Assembly: GCF_004798865.1 (NCBI RefSeq)
Contig: NW_025335268.1
Span: 33,581,678-33,645,677 of the forward strand
From: Varanus komodoensis
Lineage: Eukaryota > Chordata > Lepidosauria > Squamata > Varanidae
Direction: 5' to 3'
Length of the DNA stretch: 64,000 bases
Shown: positions 1 to 12,249 of the stretch, piece after piece
How the letters are laid out: every line of letters begins with the position of its first letter
How positions within the stretch are numbered: the first letter of the stretch is position 1
Made by a program: the position numbers and the translations under genes
Notes under the pieces: generated by a model
Databases searched by the model: none
Seen by the model: only the letters and a program-made list of their open reading frames with translations
What the model was told of the DNA's origin: nothing

Positions 1-1329
1 AGCTTTGCTTAGAAGGAACAGCCACAGAACAGATGCGCAGTGTGGCAATGGGGGAAGTCCAACTCTTCCTGTGTTCCTGCTAAAAATTGCCCCCAGAGTT
101 TCTGTTTGTCCCCCTACAGGTAATATTGATAACCTTTAATCTACTAAGCATTATTACAAGATCTTGGCATATGGGATGCTCAGGCAAGGCTCTGCCTGCT
201 TCTTTGAGAGTCCTTCCAACACTCTCTCTGGCCTCCAATTCCTACAAATGAGCAGTGTCTCAAAACAAATACACAAGACATGCCACGTGAAAACAGATTT
301 ATAATCTCTGGAGGAACTCTTCTGATGGCTTTTCTGACGGCAGGAAAATGCACACGAAGAGTGAGAAAAAAACTGCAGCTGAAAGATTAAACGGCAGGTG
401 AAGGTTTCATTTTCCATTTATTGTGGGTCAGGTAATGATAGTATCTGTGTAGGTGGTTCAGTGCCTGTTTTTTTTTTTTTACTTTGTGGTGTCAAAGGCT
501 ACAAAACAGGGCACTCAGCAATTTGCTTCCTCCCCCAGAAGTTCTTCTAAACAAGAGCAACAAAGGGCTGCATGCGTGAATGAAGAGTTCCAATAAGGTC
601 AGTCTTGCCCACATATCAAATACAGGCCTGGCCTCCAAATTTTTTCAGTTTTCTACCTACAAGTGCACAAGACATGCATACACACAACACACACACAGTA
701 TACCTCCTTTTATTATATATAGCACCTGTTTCACGTGATTAAACACATCAGGAGTATTGTTATAGGATAGCATCCTGTGGCTGCATTGAATGACCAAACA
801 TAATGTTTAAATATCGTATGCCTTCCTCTGTTCTTATACTCAAAAATTGTACAAAGGCCAGCCGTTTTTTATTCTGCTATTATATTTTTAATCTCTTGTG
901 TGGATGTTCAAGTAAGTACACATTTTCAATAAGAAGAATAGTTGGGTTCACACATCATGCTAAACCACTCTGGGAATGAACCACAATCAGGCCTATTCAG
1001 ATCAAATTGTTCTCCTGCTTCTACCTTGTAGGACCTCCAGCCAGCTGTACCATATATCCCAGTGTTATTGGTGACATAACCTGCATGTCTGTGATGCACT
1101 AAACCCCACTCCACCACCACCCAAAAAATTAAACAGTGTAATCTTCAAGGGCCCATTTTAAAAAATTAGCCTACTTGCACTTTGGTGGTGGGGGCAAGGG
1201 ACAAATGATGCAGAGAGTGAGTAGCAGAGGGTGCTGCTACTTTTGCTGAGCAGCTCCATAGTGGTTCCCAACAGCCCACAATAAAATTGCTCTCCCCTGG
1301 GTTTGAATAACAACAAATCTTTATGGGTT

Positions 1330-1465
1330 GAACAACCACAAAAACAAAACATGGTTTTTCAGGGTGGCATGTTCATTCAAAAATATGGGTTTCAATGACA
1401 CAGCAACCTACCATGACTGGCTAACTATGGTGGGTTGCTATGTCATCTGAACCAGGTCAGTGCTT
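1330..1465. repeat. unclassified dispersed repeat, copy A
   Basis: This segment matches 40024-40185 over most of its length in the same orientation. Shared landmarks are a TTCAGGGTGG/CTCAGGGTAG block, GTTCATTCAA/GTTCATGAAA, and a right part with ATGGTGGGTT followed by TGAACCAGGTCA. The right part also folds back on itself weakly (CCTACCATGA against TATGGTGGG). I cannot assign a family; a non-autonomous DNA element is possible. Confidence 0.5.
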
Positions 1466-3380
1466 CCTGTTCCACAGCAATGTTACAGCCTTCCACAATT
1501 CCAGTTACATAGGAAGCTATTTCAATATTATTTATTGCGGGGTGACTTGTGTATACAGTGAGCAAAAACCAGTATGAGGCTCAGGAAGAGAGGACAGCCT
1601 GACACTTCTTTCCAGATGGATTGTCCCAAAGTGGCACCTCTTCAGTAGGACACAATGTTCTCATCCCAAAGGACCCCCCCCCCCGCAGCTCCAGGAATTG
1701 CCATGCAAGCAATAATAGTGAGATTTTGTGTGTGCTGATTGTGCCCCCTCCTATTGACCATCATGAAAAGCTGCTGGCACAGACACACCTATCTTCTATT
1801 TGACACAGAAGGCCCTTGTCAAAAGCTCTTGAGACGGGCAAGCAACAGGGAGTAACAGGGATGATGCCATAATACCTGTCTTTGTGCCTGATGTTTAGAA
1901 TGAACGCAGGAAGCCTTGCTTGGCAAGAGAAAGGCATGACATGTGGGGAAGGGGGCTGCTGGCCTAAGGGCCATGCATTATACTGAATCAGACATATACA
2001 AATGCACAGAATGGTACCCCAGCACTTTTTTCATTAAAGTAAAGTAGCTTTGGGTGCGACAGTTTTAAGCAGATAAGTGGCAGGGAGGTGTGCTGTATAA
2101 CCTTCTGCTCACTATCCTCTTTCTCTTCAAATAAGTGCTTTCCTCTCTGTAGAGTTCCAGTTCTGTGATATTCTAAGGCTGTATAGGATAAATATGCATC
2201 TGGACCTTTTTGAGGGGAACAGCAGTTTTCGTAGATTATTTGTAAGGGAAAATACTAAGCAGCCTCTCTCTGACTACTGTTTTTTTCCATTCAAAGTAAG
2301 CTCCTCTTGAAGTGGATTTTTAAATAGAAGAAAACACTGGAAGTTTCTTTGCTTTTCAGATAGGTGCAGATGATCAGGTACCTTAAATATCTTGCTGTGG
2401 AACACGCATATATATTGTATTGTGTAAGATATAGGGGAAAATGGTGATTACACAAAATAATTCAGCATAGTTACAATGAAAGCTGCCTATCTATAGAAAC
2501 AGTTCTTAACATGAGGGAGTAGGTGAAGAAATAGCAGATTAAAGGCAGTGCTGAAAAGTGCAAAATGATACACATGGGAAAAATAGAATTCTGACTATAT
2601 AAATTGCACACACTAGATTAGTGGTTGCTATTTGGTACAAAACTTGTGGAGACATGCAGATAGCACACTTAAAAGATCATCTCAAGCTAGTGTAGCCATC
2701 AAAATGGAAGAGAAAATACTGGATGCCTCCCACAAAAATGACAAAAAGTAATACAGACAAACTTCCTGTGATCCTATACTAATTAGTTGTATCCAAGCAA
2801 CCTGTTAGTGTCCATTACTCTAGTTAATGCAACTAAGTTTACTTTTTAGAAAAAATGTATGTCAGCACTGGACAAATTCTATGCATGAACACACATGGAG
2901 GGGAACGGAAGTAAGTTATGCTTACTTGCATTACTAACAACAATGATTCATTTGCCCATGGACCTTGTCTGACTTCCAAGTTCATGGCTTGTTAGTGGAT
3001 ATTAGTCTGCAGAATTTCTGGATCTCACCCAGTTTCATCACTCCATACACGTAACATGAACTTTTCTAATCATTCCCATTTTGAGTTGATGTGGGGCTCA
3101 TTTTAGCTGTATAAAGTATGGTTAGGGTGAGGGACATATGACCTAGAGAGAAGAATCCTCTATTGAAATAGCTATTCTCTATTTGAAGGGCTGACCTGTT
3201 TGAGAAACCCAAAGAAGGGTAAACAGGAAAGGGGCTTTGAAGTTGTCCATCAACAGTTGCCATTGGCCCTGTGAGCTATTGTATCACAGACGCCCTTATG
3301 AGATACACTGTATTTCTATTTATATCATAATAATTCTAGTAAAGAGTCTAATTTTGCATCTGTCTGTCTATAAATCAACA

Positions 3381-3608
3381 TGTGGTGTAGTGGTTAAGAG
3401 CATGGGACTGGGACTCAGACAATCTGGGTTCTAGTCCCCACTCAGCCATGGAGCCAACTGGGTGGCTTTGGGCCAGTCACAGACTCAGCCCAACCTACTC
3501 ACAGGGTTTGTTGAGGAGATAAGATGGACGAGGAGATGTAAGCTGCCTTGAGCTCTTTGTACAAAAAAAGGCAGGACATCAATCAATCAATCAATCAATA
3601 AATAAATA
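3381..3608 (+). mobile_element. tRNA-derived SINE (squamate type)
   Basis: The head has a polymerase III A-box-like stretch (TGTAGTGGTTAAGAGC) and a B-box-like GGGTTCTAGTCCCC about 40 bp later, as in tRNA-derived SINEs. The middle carries the diagnostic lizard SINE wording GGGTGGCTTTGGGCCAGTCAC and CTACTCACAGGGTTTGTTG. The 3' end is a short LINE-like tail ending in (ATCA)n then (AATA)n repeats. It looks the most complete SINE in the window; degraded relatives lie at 21749, 41138 and 58388. Exact family (Sauria SINE or ACA-like) is not certain. Confidence 0.8.
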
Positions 3609-6600
3609 TCTGCAAATGCTGTGCAAATCCTTCCTCTTTTGCCCTTTTTTGTGATGGGTGCCCTCTTTTTTAAGTGGTTACCCTAGGTATGATACAGATA
3701 ACATCCCAAATTGTGTTTGACTAGAAGCTGTTCTCTCCAAACATCCAAAGCATAGTGAAAAAAATTCTAGTATGCATCCTATTTCTCTTTTTCAAAATCG
3801 GTGTGTGTATATGAACCCTCATCCTTGGGTCTATCACAGGCAGATTACTAGGCTGAGCTTTGAAGTTGGGTGGGTAACTGGGAGTTACTGAATTGAGAAA
3901 GACACTGTTACACTTCTACACTCTACTTCTGAGAGCTGAGATCTCTTTCCTCTGTTTTGGGGGATCCAACTCATATTTAGGTTTCAGTTTCCCAAGAAGA
4001 GGATGCTGGCAACTTGTGACATTCCTTTAATAAAAGACTGATTTAGATGAAGGTCTGTGGCATTCCCAGTCTAACAGATCTTTGCTTCCCCTTAGTCATT
4101 TAAAGATTTATTGCAGAGAGCAAAAATCTGCTCTCTCCATCTTAGACCTACTGTTGGCCAGTGAGACTTCTGGCTACACCACAGGCATCTTACCATCCCT
4201 ATCCTTGTTCAAGTAGAACAAAGGCTAACAGCTGAAAAATGACAAAGTTTGGGGGAACCCTGAACCTCTTTGTAATCAGTGTCACTGACTTGTAAAGGAC
4301 CCCTGGAAGATATTTTAGACTGCAGATGGTAATTACAATGCCTTTAAAAGCAGGCAAATATCAGCTGGTGATTTATCTATTTTTTCTGAAGTCATGCCAT
4401 AACTGTAAGCTAGCCTAAAGGAGAACAGTACTAGGAAAGTTTGTGATTAAACAATGTTTGCATCAAAATTAATTTACTATTCAAAACTAACACTAATTGG
4501 GTGCTGTTTCTCTGTTCTGTGTAACATTTATTTCAGCCCCCTTCTTCTCTTCCTGTCTTCCAGTGACCTCTAGAGCATTTATTAGATGACCTTCCAACTT
4601 GAGAATCTCATGGAAAGCATGTAACACTGTTAGGAAAAAAAGCATATATCTTTTAGGATAGCTTAAACCATCTTTAAAATTGAACCATTGCTTCCCCTTA
4701 AGACATTTAGTTGCATAAGGCTTAAAAATCACAAGACAAAACCCTTTGCGCCTTCTCTTATTGAGTAAAATTATTGGACTTTCCTCCCATCTAGACTAAA
4801 TTTTGCCTAGATTGAAAAGAAGATGGAAAACACAATTGGCTGACGCTATTTGAGATGTGGTTGATTAAGTGTTATATCATCTGAGTCACTTTTATCCTAC
4901 AGCTCTTTCAAATCAATGATAATAAGGCAAATGGATCATTCTACATTTTAGATATTTGGCAAGTTGATTTAATATCCTGATTTAGTAGGATAAAGGGCAA
5001 ACAGTCTCTACTGGGCTATTATCTTAGCATCAGCCACTGAAACTCTGAGAATTGAATCATAACAGCAAAGACTTGAAAGGAGCCACAAGGGTAATTGAAT
5101 CAAGTCTGCAGTACACAAGTGTGAGAACATGTAGCACGCTGATGGTTGGGAGTCTCGGTAACTCCAGAGGGTAGATCTGGATGCAAACCCCTCACTGCTG
5201 CAAATTGCATGCAAGACAGCAACAGCTCGTGCAACTTGCTTTCATGTGGCAATTCTGTACCGTACAAATGCAAAGTTGGCCATATATTTAGCTGGCTTCC
5301 CAAAAGTCTCCCTCCTTAAAATCTCCAGTGGCACAGAACCCACAAAATCCATAGCCAGTTTATTTGAATGAATAAGACTCTCCCCAGTTGCTTGTCCTTT
5401 GCAGCAACATAGAATATCCGTTACTGAAAGCTGAGGGTGGTAGCAGACTCTTACACCTGCAGCAGTGCAGTTGAGATTCTTGGTCAGTATTCCTGTCTGG
5501 TGCTCAGATGCTGGGTATTGGAAGGGTTTTGAGCTGTTCTCCATCATCCCCTCCTTGATTTATTGTTAAATGTAGCAGAACTTTGTGGAAAAGGAGCACA
5601 GAAGGATGGGGGAGAAATGGTTCATTTTGCATTTTAATGCAAACTTAACTAATTGGCACTTCCTGTTCAAATATGTGACTCAAACACAGCTATACTCTGA
5701 TATTTACACCTTTTCAAATAGTGTGATGCAGTTCTCTAATTTAAAAATGGGTAGTGCACACCAAAATGCACTAGTGGTGAAAATATCATCTCAAAATGAA
5801 TTCTGTTAAGGGAAATGGCTTGCAACATGCATCCATTGGAGTAAATGGTGTACAAAACTGCATATATCTGACAACGGGCACATGAAAATGTTTATGAGTT
5901 TTCATGCAGTCTTTTAATAAATTGCAGACTTGTGTGGAAACAGAGTGAAATGCACTGACAATTGAAAACATGAGAAACTGAGCATAAACAAAACTGACAG
6001 ATTCATCTATCCTGACTTCATGCTCTAAAGATAGTGGGAAAGAATGATGGAACTCCCTGCCATAAGTCATGAAATATATGGGCTGTATTTGTTTAGTGGG
6101 GTTTACATGCTCTTGGTGTTCTATGTGTATCCTGTCCTCCAGTGTGGCTAGTGCGGTCTGAATCCAGGCATTTTGTGTTATTTTCATAGCTTAGCTGTGG
6201 GGAAAGTTAGGCTACCATTTTTTTCCGGGAACGCCTCCCCTACTGTGTCCCCAACATAGTAGTTACAATGGAATAGTAAACAGCCTGGCAGGTTTTCTTG
6301 GGGTTAGAAATGTCATAAAAATCTTACCCGTCTCCAGCCTGCTTCAGTTTAGGAATATAGGACTGCAGTTTTAAAATAATAACTTGCCCCATATTTGGGA
6401 TATGGAGTAATCTAGAAATAAACAAAGATCATTAAAATATGACTGAAGATACCTTTAAAACTAAATAGATCTTGTAAAGGAGTGGTTTGGGGCTTTTTTA
6501 TTATGCAAGAAGCATTGACTTGTTAATCTGAGGATTTTTCTTTTTTGGAAACAATGTGGATTAGCCTGTTCTGATAGTATGCTTCCCACACATCTCATTA

Positions 6601-7538
6601 ATGTAAGACAGCTTAGTGAGAAAAGTACCGGAAATTAACCTCCAAGGCCTCTGTCTATCCGTTCAATTTATGATCCTTAAAGGAGAATCAAGTAATCGTG
6701 TTATATAGAGCTTACTGCAGTCTGAGTTAAAAAAAAAAAAATCCTGCCACGAAGGATAAGTTTATCACAATTGACAATCTTTGTCCAGGTGAGCATAGGA
6801 ACTGAGCCACAATAGAAAGTAAATCCTGGATATGAGATGGGAAGGCACTGTGAAGAAATTGTAATTGCCTCAGCACCTCTGCAGATACAGGGCACAATCA
6901 ATCCGCTGGGAAGTGCTCTCATTCCCGCCCCATTAAAACCAATGAAGGCTCTGCAGCAGCCATGTTATTGTGGACACACATCTTGGTACATGTCCAAGCA
7001 TTAAGGAAGTGCATGTTCAGGATTTAAACCCTTCAATAGGAGAAAAGCGTGGGTACTACAGTCTGGATAATGACGTATGCTCAGAGGGAGTTCCAGAAAG
7101 GAAAAAACAGAACCAAAATGAAAGCTCTTCCAGAGAAGGTATTTGCTTTGTTTTGTTTTAAATTTGGTACAATAAACAAAAATAAGCAAATTGCAGGTCA
7201 GTTGCTGAAGGCTATCCCAGGTTGGAGAGGAGAAAAGAAAAGAGTGGACTAGCAGCAAGTCCCAGGTATACAGCTGCTTCCAGGCAATGAAGGAGAGGGA
7301 GAAAGGGTGGGGGAAGACAAAAAAACTGTAAAAACAGGCAGAGGGATTTATTGAGAAGACAAGACGTACATCTCTTTAAATCTGCCAAGGTGCAGAGAAG
7401 GGAGGGGAATTGGATCCTCAGCAGTGGGGCAACTCAGAATAGTCAGTAGAAAGAAGGCATTTCCAGACCATAGCAGAGCTTTCACTGGGCGGGATCACAG
7501 GATGATGGAGAGCAAAAGTGTGCATCCAAGCCAGGAAT

Positions 7539-7539
<1 letters not shown>

Positions 7540-7567
<28 letters not shown>
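7540..7567. repeat. (AAC)n microsatellite
   Basis: About nine uninterrupted ACA/AAC units. No adjoining LINE was recognised, although BovB copies often end in such a tract. Confidence 0.85.
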
Positions 7568-7569
<2 letters not shown>

Positions 7570-7784
7570 TCTGCTAGCAGGAGTGCTCCTTTTCTTGAAA
7601 ACACACTATCTGAGATCCAAGGGGGGGAAACCTGAAATACCAGCTTGTTTGATGAAAGGGGCTTTCCAGGAGAACAGTAAATCGAGGAAGATGGCAAAGC
7701 CACCTTTTAAATGGAGGACCACACAACACAGGCTGGGTGTGTTTGCTGCTAGGTGGAAAGTTGCAAAGATCTCAGGGCTTTTTG

Positions 7785-8405
7785 TAGAATCATAAAATAG
7801 AAGAGTTGAGAGGTACCAGAGAATCATTGAGTCCAACCCCCGGCTCACTGTAGGACTCCAATTTAAACCATCCCTTCATATGGCTGTCCAGTTGCCTCTT
7901 CATGCCTCCAGAGTGGGAGAGCCCACAAACTCCTTGGTAATTGGTTCTATTGCTGTCCGGTTCTAACAGTAAGGACATTTTTCCTGATATCTAGCTGGAT
8001 CCTGGCTTCCTGTAACTTGAGCCTGTTATTCCGTGTCCTGCACTCTGGGATTATCGAGAAGGGACCCTGTCCTCCTTCTTTGTGACAGCCTTTCAAGTAC
8101 TTGTAGAGTGCTATCATATCTCCCCTCAGTCTGCTCTTCCCAAGGCTAACCATGCCCACTTCTTTCCATCTGTCCTCACAGGGCTTTGTTTCCAATCCCT
8201 GGACCATACTTACCACACTCCTCTGAATCCTTTCTAGTTTGTTCACATCTTTCTGAAACTGTGATGCTTTCTGAAACACAGTACTCCAGATGAGGCCTCA
8301 GCAGTGCTGAGTAAAGGCGGACTAGGATTTCATGTGATTTGGAAGTGATACTTCTGTTAATGCAGTCTATGATAGAATTTGCCCTTTTTGCAGCCACATC
8401 ACACT
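7785..8405 (-). mobile_element. CR1 LINE, 5'-truncated 3' end
   Basis: Read on the minus strand this encodes the C-terminal part of CR1 ORF2: a segment with YSALLRPHLEYC, then KLERIQRSVVSMVQGLE, RLRGDMIALYKYLKG and LDIRKNVLTVRT in separate frames, followed by a short 3' UTR that ends in ATTTTATGATTCTA, the CR1-type 3' end. It is a dead, 5'-truncated copy broken into at least two reading frames. Confidence 0.88.
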
Positions 8406-10821
8406 GTTGACTAACAGTTGTCAGTTAATGGCTGTGGGGCTGCAATGAGATTGCATGAGGTTGCAGAGGACTAGGAACTTTTCCCTAGTCTTTCACTGCA
8501 AAGCAGTTACAACAAAGATGGAGACAGAGAGCAAATGGAAGCGTGTGGACAACCCAGAGGTGAACTGGCAAACAGTCCAGTGATGCAACCCCACAGCACT
8601 TGTTCATTTCAACTGCACTGCAGGGGAAAAATTTCAGGATACTTTCGGGTTCCATTTTACACTAGAATGTGCTTTTCTGTGAGCAACTATAGTGCTTCTC
8701 TGTCTGCGACACATACGTAGGGTACCAAGGTGGGGGAAACCTTCGCAGCTCTTTGAAGTTATATATAGGCTTTGGGGTAAAAATGTCAACAAAACAAAAA
8801 GCAGCATGTGGAAAGAAGAAAGTGATTGAGAATGGGATGCAGCAGAAAAAGCTTTTGGGGAAATATAGCTATGATAGTGATTTTGAATAAGTGTTCACAA
8901 AGTGCATTTTTCTTTGGAAATGCAGGTAAATCATCACTTAAGCTGAAGCAAAGCCTTGCAATCATTCTTATCACAGCAGATCCCTCCAGCTCTCTCCTAC
9001 CTTAAGATCCAATAATGTATACTTTTGTATATCATCACTTTGTCAATAATAAACACCATGGAGAGGATGCAGAAAGCACAATATGAGCTCCACCCCTGAT
9101 GTCCTGACAAATAAGCACTTCTGATGGAGTATAATAGCTCCAGCAAAATTTCATGATGACCAGGTGCAGCATGCCTGTTCTTTCAGTTGACCTGGGACAA
9201 CATGTGGGCACCCTGAAGATTTCAAAAGGCCTTCAAAGTAGAGCTAGGAGCTTTTAACAGTCATACAAGAAAGATTCAATGCCCATGTGCTCCAAAAACC
9301 ACCACTAATGTGGTTCTCCTATTGCAGAGGGAAGCAAAGTTTTAACAGAGCTAGAATTAGCCCTGTAGTTCAGCTATGGTTCTATAAGCTCTGTATAATT
9401 GTGCACAATTAAAAATATATGACTTATGACTATAGAAATGTTTGAGGTGCTCAGTGCTCTCCATACTAAATCACAATGTTGCATTATTTTGCAGCCAGTT
9501 TTTGTCCTGCAGATATACCCATCTCTTTTCCAGTAAACCTCTAAGACCTCATAGATTGCAATTTTCCAGTGCTAAGGCGGTTTTGTATACTTGGGTTTTG
9601 CTTCATTCAATGAGCTTCGGACAAGCAACAGCTTTTTATACAATGCAGTCAAGCAGACAAGCAACTAATTATGAACTATTACAGTAAATTAGAATTGATT
9701 TACATAGTGAAGCTGAGCCACCTCAAACATGCAGCATGGTACAGTTATTTATTAGTGCAGCAAAGTCTTTTACTACTTGTGAAAAAATGGAGTTTGATTT
9801 TGGAAGTCTCCAGGGGATGGAATTCCGTAGTTATAGGGCAGCCACTAAGCACGCCTCTTTGCATACCTTTGGCAGATAGACTTGGTATACACATGGAAGA
9901 TTTTAAAAAGCCTTCAAAGTTGATCCAAGACCTTTGAACATCCATCTAACTTACCTTTTGCACATGTCTTAGCTGGTCTCAGACAAGGCCCAAGGGGCTT
10001 GAAGGTAGCACATAGCCATTGCCCATGAGTGGAAATGGAGGAGAAGAAGAGAACCACACAGTTGTTGTGGAAGCCGCCTGAGCCTTCAGGAGCAACACTG
10101 TATAGGTGCAGATGCTGGCAATCCAACAGCACTGCAGTGTTTCAGTCTCCAGTGCCCACATTTAAGGGTGAGGTTGCCCTCTTGCTGGGTTTTCACCCAG
10201 TGGCAGAAGCTTTACACTAGTTTCACTGCCTAAAGTGTCATGGGAGTCAAATTAATATTGAATGAAGTGCAAGTTAAAGGAAGCAGGATAGTGAAATGGA
10301 GAGAGGTTGGTGAAAATAATTGTTTCCTCTAGTTTTCTATTCTATTTAAAAAAGCTTAAATGTCAGCACACCTTGGTTAGCTATGAAGGTTGTCTTTTTG
10401 TCCTACTATTGTATCCGATAAATTTCCTAAAAGGAGGCAGATTTAAAGTGTTTTGTTTATTGCATATGCAAAGACTAAATTTTGTTCTGTAAACCTCTTT
10501 TGATGTTCATTGACAGGTATGAAGCAATGCATTCTTTATGAAATACCACTGCATTGCTAATAAAGTGATCCCAGCAGCCAGGTTTTGTGCTGCTTAATTT
10601 GTTTCCATGGAGTGGTATTGTAATTCTGACACCCTGAAAAATTGCTTCACAGAGATGCATATTGCCTTTGTTTCCCAGGGTATTCAGTAGAATATTTGTT
10701 ATTCAAGTGCTTCCTAAGGAATAATATCCTAAATTCAACTGGGTGTGTTTCTCAATAGCATAGTTGATGCTTACCTCCATTTTTCAGCATATATCAAAGG
10801 TGTATACCCATTTGCTCATTT

Positions 10822-10862
10822 AGGTTGCAACCCTCTTTACCTGGGAGTAAGACTCATGGAGA
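10822..10862. repeat. half copy of a palindromic element (family B)
   Basis: Contains GGTTGCAACCCTCTTTACCTGGGAGTAAG-like wording, one arm of the palindrome better preserved at 10974-11055, which lies only about 110 bp away. Short and degraded. Confidence 0.4.
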
Positions 10863-10973
10863 CTTAATTCAGCAAGATCTCAACCTGTGGTGCAAGTTAG
10901 GCTTGTAGTCCACATTCCTTGTTCCCATCATGGTTGGTATTGTTTTTTGCAGAATAGTAAGTTCTATGGTAAG

Positions 10974-11055
10974 GCTGCAATTCCTTAACTGGAGTAAATC
11001 CCACTAAACGCAGTGGGAGTAACTTCTGAGTTGACATGTATAGGATTACACAGTG
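10974..11055. mobile_element. short palindromic element (family B)
   Basis: An 82-bp imperfect palindrome. The left arm runs GCTGCAATTCCTT...GGAGTAAATCCCACT and the right arm AGTGGGAGTAACTTCTGAGT...ATAGGATTACA, near reverse complements about a centre near 11013. Other copies or half copies lie at 10822, 18033 and 56822. Similar short palindromes are common in lizard genomes; the parent DNA transposon is not evident here. Confidence 0.6.
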
Positions 11056-12228
11056 AATCACTATGCTTAAGCTGTTTATTCTGAAACCTCTATTGTAGTC
11101 TGAAGCATAAGTCTCTACCTTGGGAAACACCAGCCTTTTCAATTATTTGTCATCTCTTGACAAGCAAGAGATATTCACCATCTTCACTAATTATGCCTAC
11201 CAGGATTTTCAGTAGCAGAAGACTAGTCACTATTGGTAATGTAAAACAGTGGCATGTCAAATACAATGTGATTTCAAGGTGGGGGTTTTCCCATAGAAAT
11301 AGGTTTAATTTATTTTAGCTTCCAGCCCCACCCCATTCTCCTTTGCACATAAGATCAAGTCTGTAAGAATAAATTCAGTGACATTTTTCAGGCTTATGTT
11401 GGTGTAAATGAAGAGAGAATCTCCTCCTCCGGTGCATTTCAATTTCAAACTGTCAGTAAAAAAATGTACTATGATGTCCTATTAGATTGGAAGGTTGTGG
11501 AAAGACTGTGTATATCGGATGCTGGCATTTTTCATAATTATGTTGCCTGCAGGGTTACCACCTGTCCTAATTTGATCTGATTAAGGTGAAATGCAAAACT
11601 GTCCTCATTTTGTAAGAGCAAAACATTGCCAGGCTGCATCACAAAGCACAGAGGAGGAGAGGATACAATGGCATATATTGGCAGTGAGGGCAAGAAGGGG
11701 GAATGGAACCTGTCAGTGGAGCAGGAAAGCACATGCTTGAAAATAGTACTGCTTGTCAGTAGGCCTTCACTTTGGTTCTGAAAGGGGCAGGCCATGGTTT
11801 CCTGCCCAAATAGTTCATTCATTCTGTGCATCACGTCCATTTTCAGTGGCTTTTAAGAGTCTCGGTTCAGGGTGTGTACATGCAGGTCCATGAGCTTTTA
11901 ATTAGAAGTGTATAATTGGCTTGCCTCACCTAAAGCCTAAGTCATTTATGCTACAGTCTAAATATTTGTTCAAATGCCCAGTGAATGGCTTATGTTGGAC
12001 TCACAGGTGTGGCTCAGTCTAAAAGCCCTGCACAGGATGTCTGGTATCCATTACCTGTTGTTTATGCAGACGCAGATGACCTCTCTCAGCAAAATGAATG
12101 AAGCAGCAATTGTGAGCTCTTCTGGGTTTGGATCACTGAGAAGTATTTGTCATTATATTCTGTGGGACTTCCTTTTGTATTTTTGAGGTTGGCTAAGCCT
12201 TGACTTTGAATAATTCAGCTCTGGGAAT

Positions 12229-12249
12229 CCCCCCCCCCCAAAAAAAAAA
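12229..12249. repeat. poly(C)-poly(A) tract
   Basis: A run of ten C followed by about eleven A. It is a probable slippage hot spot or a base-calling weak point. Confidence 0.8.

Noticed and set aside
3381-3438. Possible tRNA genes here and at 28529
   Set aside because: A and B boxes are present but no cloverleaf; both are heads of SINEs with LINE-like 3' parts.
9780-9940. Possible minus-strand LINE C-terminal fragment (GGGATGGAATTCCGTAG wording)
   Set aside because: A short resemblance to the L2 C-terminal phrase, but similarity does not continue downstream, so support is too thin.
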